From positions 2,113 to 12,941 of the forward strand of contig NYSW01000044.1 in the NCBI GenBank assembly GCA_002683195.1: a DNA stretch of 10,829 nucleotides. The letters are read 5' to 3'. The position numbers and the translations under genes are program-made. Below the pieces are notes generated by a model. The model was not told where the DNA came from, did no database searches, and saw only the letters and a program-made list of their open reading frames with translations. The DNA comes from Phycisphaerae bacterium (lineage in GTDB: Bacteria > Planctomycetota > Phycisphaerae > Phycisphaerales > SM1A02). Below are positions 7,205-10,829 of the stretch, piece after piece. Positions within the stretch are counted from its first letter, which is position 1; the number at the start of each line of letters is the position of its first letter.

Positions 7205-8149
7205 TCATTCGGGCAGGATCACGGCGTCAACGACGTGGATGACGCCGTTGGACGCGTCAATATCAGTCTTCACGACCTTGGCACCACCGACCATGACACT
7301 CGGGGCTGACTTGCCATCACCCTTCTTCACGGTGATCGGAGCGGTCATCCCGGCAGCGGTCGGGGCACCCTTGAGGGTGACGACGGTGTCCGCGTAGACG
7401 CGGCCCGGAATCACGTGGTAGAGCAGAATCGTTCGCAGCGTGTCCTTGTTCTCCGGCTTGAGCAGGGATTCGACCGTGCCTGCGGGGAGCTTGGCAAAGG
7501 CTGCGTCGGTCGGGGCGAGCACCGTGAACGGGCCGGCACCTTGGAGCACCTCGACCAGGTCCGCGGCCTTCAGGGCTGCGGCCAGCGTCTTGAAGGTGCC
7601 TGCACCGGTCGCCACTTCGAGGATGGTCTTGGATTCGGGCAGCATCACGGAGTCGATCACGTGGATCACGCCGTTCGAGGCCTCGATGTCGGTGGCGACG
7701 ATGGTCGCGCCGTCGATCTTCGGCTTGCCGTCCTTCATGGCGATGGCGGCCTTCTGGCCATTGACGGTGCCCAGACTCTTCTTCTTGAGCACGTCGCCAC
7801 TCTCGAGGCGTCCGGGCACGACGTGGTAGGTGAGGACCGCGACCAGCGTGTCCTTGTTTTCCGGCTTCAGCAGGGTCTCGACCGTTCCGGCGGGAAGCTT
7901 GGCGAAGGCCGCATCCGTGGGGGCGAAGACCGTGATGGGTCCTTCCGACTTCAGGGTGTCGACCAGGCCCGCAGCCGTCGCGGCGGCCAGCAAGGTGGAG
8001 AAGTCGCCAGCGGAGGCGGCCACGTCGACGATGTCGCCGGCCTTCTCGGAGACGACGCTCGCGAGGGTTTCACTCATCGTGCAGGTGGAGCTGCACGACG
8101 GGGGCGAGGCGAGCAGGAGGGAGGAGGAGATGATCGTGGTGAGGAGCAT
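7205..8149 (-). CDS. Exported protein with two tandem FAS1 (fasciclin) domains
   Basis: The 314-residue protein has a hydrophobic start (residues 1-16, '[16 protein letters not shown]') and then two FAS1 domains at about 38-171 and 175-314. Each carries the FAS1 H-box ('VLTYHVVPG' at 105-113, 'ILLYHVIPG' at 241-249) and the C-terminal motif ('[14 protein letters not shown]', '[14 protein letters not shown]'). FAS1 domains mediate adhesion and matrix interactions; the ligand cannot be read from sequence. The domains are related by a recent duplication, with '[16 protein letters not shown]' identical in both at a 136-residue offset. The signal is odd: no Lys or Arg in its n-region, two Cys (19, 23) but no canonical lipobox. 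The ATG at 8149 was chosen because it starts the hydrophobic segment; the open frame to 8422 adds low-quality Arg/Ser/Thr-rich sequence. No clear Shine-Dalgarno precedes it. It lies just upstream of the sigma/anti-sigma operon, a link known from mycobacterial SigK. Confidence 0.9.
   Translation of the reverse strand: MLLTTIISSSLLLASPPSCSSTCTMSETLASVVSEKAGDIVDVAASAGDFSTLLAAATAAGLVDTLKSEGPITVFAPTDAAFAKLPAGTVETLLKPENKDTLVAVLTYHVVPGRLESGDVLKKKSLGTVNGQKAAIAMKDGKPKIDGATIVATDIEASNGVIHVIDSVMLPESKTILEVATGAGTFKTLAAALKAADLVEVLQGAGPFTVLAPTDAAFAKLPAGTVESLLKPENKDTLRTILLYHVIPGRVYADTVVTLKGAPTAAGMTAPITVKKGDGKSAPSVMVGGAKVVKTDIDASNGVIHVVDAVILPE
7437..7531. repeat. Direct repeat copy A (second FAS1 domain)
   Basis: This segment aligns without gaps to 7845-7939, 408 bases (136 codons) away, at roughly 85% identity by eye. 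It encodes the most conserved block of the FAS1 domain and reflects duplication of the domain within the gene. Confidence 0.75.
7845..7939. repeat. Direct repeat copy B (first FAS1 domain)
   Basis: Partner of the repeat at 7437-7531. Both begin AGCGTGTCCTTGTT on the plus strand and stay in the same frame. Many differences are silent third-position changes, so the protein block is more alike than the DNA. Confidence 0.75.
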
Positions 8150-8546
8150 TGGAGTCTCGGTCGTTGTGGTTCGAGGAGGAATTACGAAGTCAGTCGTTCG
8201 CGTTGAGGCCTCGTTGCGTCGACGGGTAGGACTTCGGGTGGCGTCGGCCTCGGATTCGTCCGCCGATCGGCAAGCTGGTTCGGAAGCCTTCGATCGGGGT
8301 CTGGGATGGCAACGACGCGGTTTGGAGACTCCAGAGCCGGAACTCCGCGTCGTGAATGGTTTGGACGAATCGAAAACGCTCAACACCGGTTTGGGGCCAT
8401 GGGGGCATATCGATCCGAGCAAGCGGTCACGAAGCAGGGTGGTGTGCCAAGCGCGAGATCGAATTTTGATCGATCGGAATCGGTCCTGAAAAAAAACAGT
8501 TTTCAGACTTCAGGGATCCAATCCCAGCCTTGATCGGGGTACCGGA
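8150..8546. other. Divergent intergenic region, no credible gene
   Basis: These 397 bases separate the FAS1 gene (minus) from the phosphatase gene (plus), so promoters for both should lie here. Short open frames exist but have Arg/Ser-rich composition typical of shadow frames and no start signals. Visible structures are a small odd dyad TGGAGACTCCA at 8323-8333 and the A-tract dyad at 8486-8506. I could not assign -35/-10 boxes with confidence on either strand. Confidence 0.6.
8486..8506 (+). promoter_or_regulatory. A-tract dyad upstream of the phosphatase gene
   Basis: CTGAAAA (8486-8492) and TTTTCAG (8500-8506) form an inverted repeat around a 7-base spacer. With its run of eight A it is the most AT-rich spot in an otherwise GC-rich region. 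It lies 40 bases before the ATG at 8547. It could be part of the promoter, an UP-like element or an operator; the role is inferred from position only. Confidence 0.35.
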
Positions 8547-10490
8547 ATGTTCGGTTTCCGCCTCTCTTCTCGGACTCCCGACTCGCGGATAGGATCCGTG
8601 GCCGAAGGGAGCATCGCTCTGGGACTCCGTGCAAAAATCGTCGTGAACATCGTTCTGCCGCTCGCGATCTTGCTGGTGATCTTCACGCTGCTCGATCTTC
8701 GATCGAGTCGCAACCAGGCCATCAAGGCGGAGGCGGCGGCGCTCGAAAGTCGGATCAGGAATTCGGCGACCCAGCTCGATGGCCTGCTCCTGCGAATGGC
8801 TCAGATCGCCGAGACTTCCGCGATCGCGATCAGGGATCGGACGGAATGGTCCGACGCCGATTTGCGTGACTTTGGAAGTCGTCTGGTTGATTCCGACGCA
8901 GACTTGTTCGGCTTCGCCGTGGCCTGGGGTCAAGAGGCCTCCGACTTCCAGGTCATGTACCGGGCGGACAACAAGGTGGACGTCGAGCATCGGGAGGCTC
9001 TCGTGCTCCCCGGAGTCAAACCTCTGTTCAAACGAGCTCGGGATGGACTCACTCCATTCTGGGCCGGACCACATGATGCCGAGGGACTCTCGGGCTTTGA
9101 TGCCGCCGCTCGACTTTCGCCGGTGATCTCCAGCCGCGGCTTCGAGGGCGCGGTCGCGGTGATACTCGACCCGGCTTCGTTCCGAAGGCTGGCCGCACGG
9201 ATCGGTCTGGCGGAATCGCCGTGGCTGATCGTCTCCGAAGAGGGGATCGTCATCGCCGCCGGAGAGCTGGCGACCGCTCGGCTGGTGTCGGATGGAAATC
9301 TCCGAGGCCGCGACCTGTTCGAGGTTCTGGGGCGACAAGGTGTTCTGGCCTCCGAGATCGAGGCGTTGCAAGAGAATCTGAACGATCAGGATGTGTTCGT
9401 GCAGATCTCGGCCGAAGGCAATTCGGGAGATGCGCCCCGAGTCGCGGCGATCGCCAGATTGCAGGAGACGTCCTGGTTCCTGATCTCCGGCGAATCGATC
9501 GAGGTCGTGGTCGGTCCCGCCTATGAAGCCGTCGCGCAACGATCCATCTCCGATCTCCTCCTGATCATTCTTGCCGTGGTGATCGTTCAGATCGGTGCCT
9601 GGTTCACGGTGCTTCGGCCGATTCGACGCATCGTTTCCTTCGTACATCGCACGGCCGCCGGAGACCGTGGGATCAAGGCCGACCTGCCCGGAAACGACGA
9701 AATCGCCTTGTTGGGCCGGACCCTCGACGAAGCCATGCCGCGACTGGACGAACTCGCCGCGACTCGGGCGGCGGTCGAGAATGCTCGCTTGATTCAGGAA
9801 TCCCTGGTTCCGGAAACACCGTGTTCCGGTCGGAGAATCGTGGTGGCGGGCCGGGTGGAACCATGTGACGAGGTCGGAGGCGATTACTTCGACCATGACG
9901 CCTTCGATGACGGCCGAACCCTGTTTTCACTCGGCGACGCGACCGGGCACGGTCTGCCCGCCGCGATCCTGATCGCCACCGCCCGAGCCTACGTGCGGAG
10001 TGCGATGCGGAGCGATGCTCCTGCGGCGGCGGCGATGACCGACGCCAACCAGCGACTGTTCGAGGATTCTCCGGCCGGACTCTTCGTGGTGCTGGTGCAT
10101 GCTCGCTTCGATGGTGTTCAGGGAGAACTCGAGATCGTGTCCGCGGGACATCCGTGTTGGATACGACGAAAAGAGGACTCGGTCTATCGGGTGATCGATG
10201 CCACCGGCATACCCCTGGGAATTTCTTCGAACCGCTACGAGTCCCGGCAGCTCGAAGGACTCGAGCCCGGGGACCTGGTCCTGTTCGCCAGTGATGGTGC
10301 GTGGGAGGTCCGAAACGACGACGGGGAGATGTTGGGAATCGATGCATTGCTCGCCCGGGCCGGGGAGATCTCGCATCTGGACCCGCTCGAACAGGTGAAC
10401 GAACTTTTTCGTCAGATCCATGATTTTGCCGGAGAGCGGCCCCTTGATGACGATTGCACGATCGTCATCGCGCGGATCGAGGCCCGATAG
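8547..10490 (+). CDS. Membrane SpoIIE/PP2C-type serine phosphatase with extracytoplasmic sensor and HAMP
   Basis: The 647-residue protein has TM1 at about 30-50, an extracytoplasmic region at 51-333, TM2 at about 334-357, HAMP at about 357-405, a short helix and a PP2C/SpoIIE phosphatase at about 430-645. The sensor looks like a double Cache fold ('FGFAVAWG' at 121-128, 'PFWAGPHDAEG' at 170-180, 'GAVAVILD' at 201-208), a recognition by pattern. The phosphatase motifs are complete: 'EVGGDYFD' (D446), 'LGDATGHGLPAA' (D464), 'SAGHP' (532-536), 'GIPLGIS', 'FASDGAWEVRNDDGEMLG' (D583) and 'LDDDCTIVI' (D635/D636). These Asp residues should bind the metal ions. RsbU-like relatives dephosphorylate anti-sigma-antagonist proteins in partner-switching pathways; no such partner is encoded here. 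The ATG at 8547 has only a weak GGGG upstream; a GTG at 8598 with AGGA before it is an alternative and would keep both TMs. Confidence 0.92.
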   Translation: MFGFRLSSRTPDSRIGSVAEGSIALGLRAKIVVNIVLPLAILLVIFTLLDLRSSRNQAIKAEAAALESRIRNSATQLDGLLLRMAQIAETSAIAIRDRTEWSDADLRDFGSRLVDSDADLFGFAVAWGQEASDFQVMYRADNKVDVEHREALVLPGVKPLFKRARDGLTPFWAGPHDAEGLSGFDAAARLSPVISSRGFEGAVAVILDPASFRRLAARIGLAESPWLIVSEEGIVIAAGELATARLVSDGNLRGRDLFEVLGRQGVLASEIEALQENLNDQDVFVQISAEGNSGDAPRVAAIARLQETSWFLISGESIEVVVGPAYEAVAQRSISDLLLIILAVVIVQIGAWFTVLRPIRRIVSFVHRTAAGDRGIKADLPGNDEIALLGRTLDEAMPRLDELAATRAAVENARLIQESLVPETPCSGRRIVVAGRVEPCDEVGGDYFDHDAFDDGRTLFSLGDATGHGLPAAILIATARAYVRSAMRSDAPAAAAMTDANQRLFEDSPAGLFVVLVHARFDGVQGELEIVSAGHPCWIRRKEDSVYRVIDATGIPLGISSNRYESRQLEGLEPGDLVLFASDGAWEVRNDDGEMLGIDALLARAGEISHLDPLEQVNELFRQIHDFAGERPLDDDCTIVIARIEAR

Positions 10491-10500
10491 CCCGCGGAGA

Positions 10501-10523
10501 CGAAGGAAGGGTGGTCTCCTTCG
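10501..10523 (+). terminator. Possible weak terminator after the phosphatase gene
   Basis: CGAAGGA (10501-10507) pairs with TCCTTCG (10517-10523) around a 9-base loop, 11 bases after the stop codon. No U-tract follows, so termination would be weak; a competing 6-bp pairing (GGAGAC with GTCTCC) also exists. Confidence 0.3.
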
Positions 10524-10537
10524 ATAGACTTCACCGG

Positions 10538-10558
10538 CACGTTCCTTGAAGGATCGTG
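10538..10558. promoter_or_regulatory. Near-perfect 21-base dyad before the glycosyltransferase gene
   Basis: Ten-base arms around a single central G (10548) match at nine of ten positions (CACGTTCCTT against its complement, one T-T mismatch). With almost no loop it would not form a good RNA hairpin, so an operator-like DNA dyad is the better reading. It ends 14 bases before the next start codon. Confidence 0.3.
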
Positions 10559-10562
10559 TCAC

Positions 10563-10566
10563 GGAG
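10563..10566 (+). promoter_or_regulatory. Ribosome binding site of the glycosyltransferase gene
   Basis: GGAG lies 6 bases before the ATG at 10573, an ideal spacing that supports this start over the in-frame ATG at 10588. Confidence 0.6.
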
Positions 10567-10572
10567 CCGTTG

Positions 10573-10829
10573 ATGCACGCGGATGACATGCGACGAATCG
10601 ATCGCTGGCTGGGGGTGCCCACGTGCGCTGTCCTCACGGCGGTTCGCCGATTCGTCGGTCTGATCCCCGGGCGGACGACGAAGGAACCCCCGAAGTCGAT
10701 CCTGTTCATCAAGCTCGCCGAACAGGGGTCGACCGTGTTGGCCGCTTCCGCGATCCAGGCGGCGGTCGCCCGAGTCGGTGCCGAACGCACCTACTTCCTG
10801 TGCTTCGAGGAGAACCGCTTCATCCTCGA
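10573..10829 (+). CDS. Glycosyltransferase family 9-like protein, N-terminal fragment (cut by window end)
   Basis: The frame opens at ATG 10573 and runs off the window, giving 85 complete residues. The start ('MRRIDRWLGVPTCAVLTAVRR') is an amphipathic and partly hydrophobic leader. Then 'KSILFIKLAEQGSTVLAASAIQ' and 'ERTYFLCFEENRFIL' match the first beta strand, loop and second strand of GT9 proteins related to the LPS heptosyltransferases, in a subtype where 'FIKL.E.GS.VLA' replaces the usual 'R.GDV' loop. Such enzymes add sugars from nucleotide donors to envelope glycans on the cytoplasmic face of the membrane. The catalytic C-terminal half lies outside the window, so donor and acceptor cannot be judged. 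A good GGAG precedes the start. The gap of 82 bases after the phosphatase leaves open whether it has its own promoter. Confidence 0.75.
   Translation, partial: MHADDMRRIDRWLGVPTCAVLTAVRRFVGLIPGRTTKEPPKSILFIKLAEQGSTVLAASAIQAAVARVGAERTYFLCFEENRFIL

Noticed and set aside
8304..8309. CCATCC on the minus strand upstream of the FAS1 gene, resembling the SigK -35 element
   Set aside because: CGAA-type -10 candidates occur only about 11 and 21 bases downstream, not at a normal promoter spacing, and the site is about 155 bases from the start codon. Six bases can easily occur by chance.
8150..8422. N-terminal extension of the FAS1 protein to a start at 8422
   Set aside because: The extra 91 residues are Arg/Ser/Thr-rich and would bury the hydrophobic export segment that begins at the ATG at 8149.
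8427..9896. Long minus-strand open frame (489 codons) antisense to the phosphatase gene
   Set aside because: It runs opposite a complete SpoIIE-type phosphatase, is rich in Arg, Gly, Asp and His with no recognisable motif, and has no ribosome binding site.
1..10829. tRNA, rRNA, CRISPR arrays, insertion sequences or prophage genes
   Set aside because: None were seen: no regularly spaced repeats, no transposase or integrase motifs, and no structural RNA signatures that I could recognise by reading.

Overview
The window is GC-rich, densely coding bacterial DNA. Several features suggest Planctomycetota, perhaps a Phycisphaerae-type lineage: an exported tricorn-like S41 protease with acidic insertions, an ECF sigma/RskA-type anti-sigma pair beside a FAS1 protein, a SpoIIE-type phosphatase with an extracytoplasmic sensor, and a GT9-like glycosyltransferase. 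This placement is inference from gene style and base composition; no rRNA or other marker is present.

Layout: (1) Positions 1-1555, plus strand: the 3' part of a polytopic membrane protein overlaps the start of a lipoprotein gene by 8 bases. Neither has a recognised function. (2) Positions 1584-1627: a very strong symmetric hairpin that can terminate both this pair and the convergent protease gene. (3) Positions 1657-5352, minus strand: a 1231-residue secreted tricorn-like protease with a signal peptide, beta-propeller repeats, PDZ and S41 catalytic core. It carries an unusual acidic-flanked beta-rich insert. (4) Positions 5444-5532: two hairpins, one with a U-tract, end the next minus-strand operon. 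(5) Positions 5561-7038, minus strand: an ECF-like sigma factor and a single-pass RskA-type anti-sigma factor, coupled by an ATGA overlap. (6) Positions 7205-8149, minus strand: an exported protein with two FAS1 domains, separated from the sigma gene by a perfect 13-bp-stem hairpin. (7) Positions 8150-8546: a divergent intergenic region with no credible gene and one A-tract dyad. (8) Positions 8547-10490, plus strand: a two-TM receptor with an extracytoplasmic sensor, HAMP and PP2C/SpoIIE phosphatase. (9) From 10573 to the window end: the start of a GT9-like glycosyltransferase.

Working picture: most of the window concerns the cell envelope and extracytoplasmic signalling. The sigma/anti-sigma pair probably responds to an envelope cue and may control the FAS1 gene beside it, an arrangement that recalls the SigK-RskA-MPT70/MPT83 module of mycobacteria. 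The phosphatase senses a separate extracytoplasmic signal and probably acts on an anti-sigma-antagonist protein encoded elsewhere. The protease is exported and has its own transcription unit. No mobile element, CRISPR array, tRNA or rRNA was seen.
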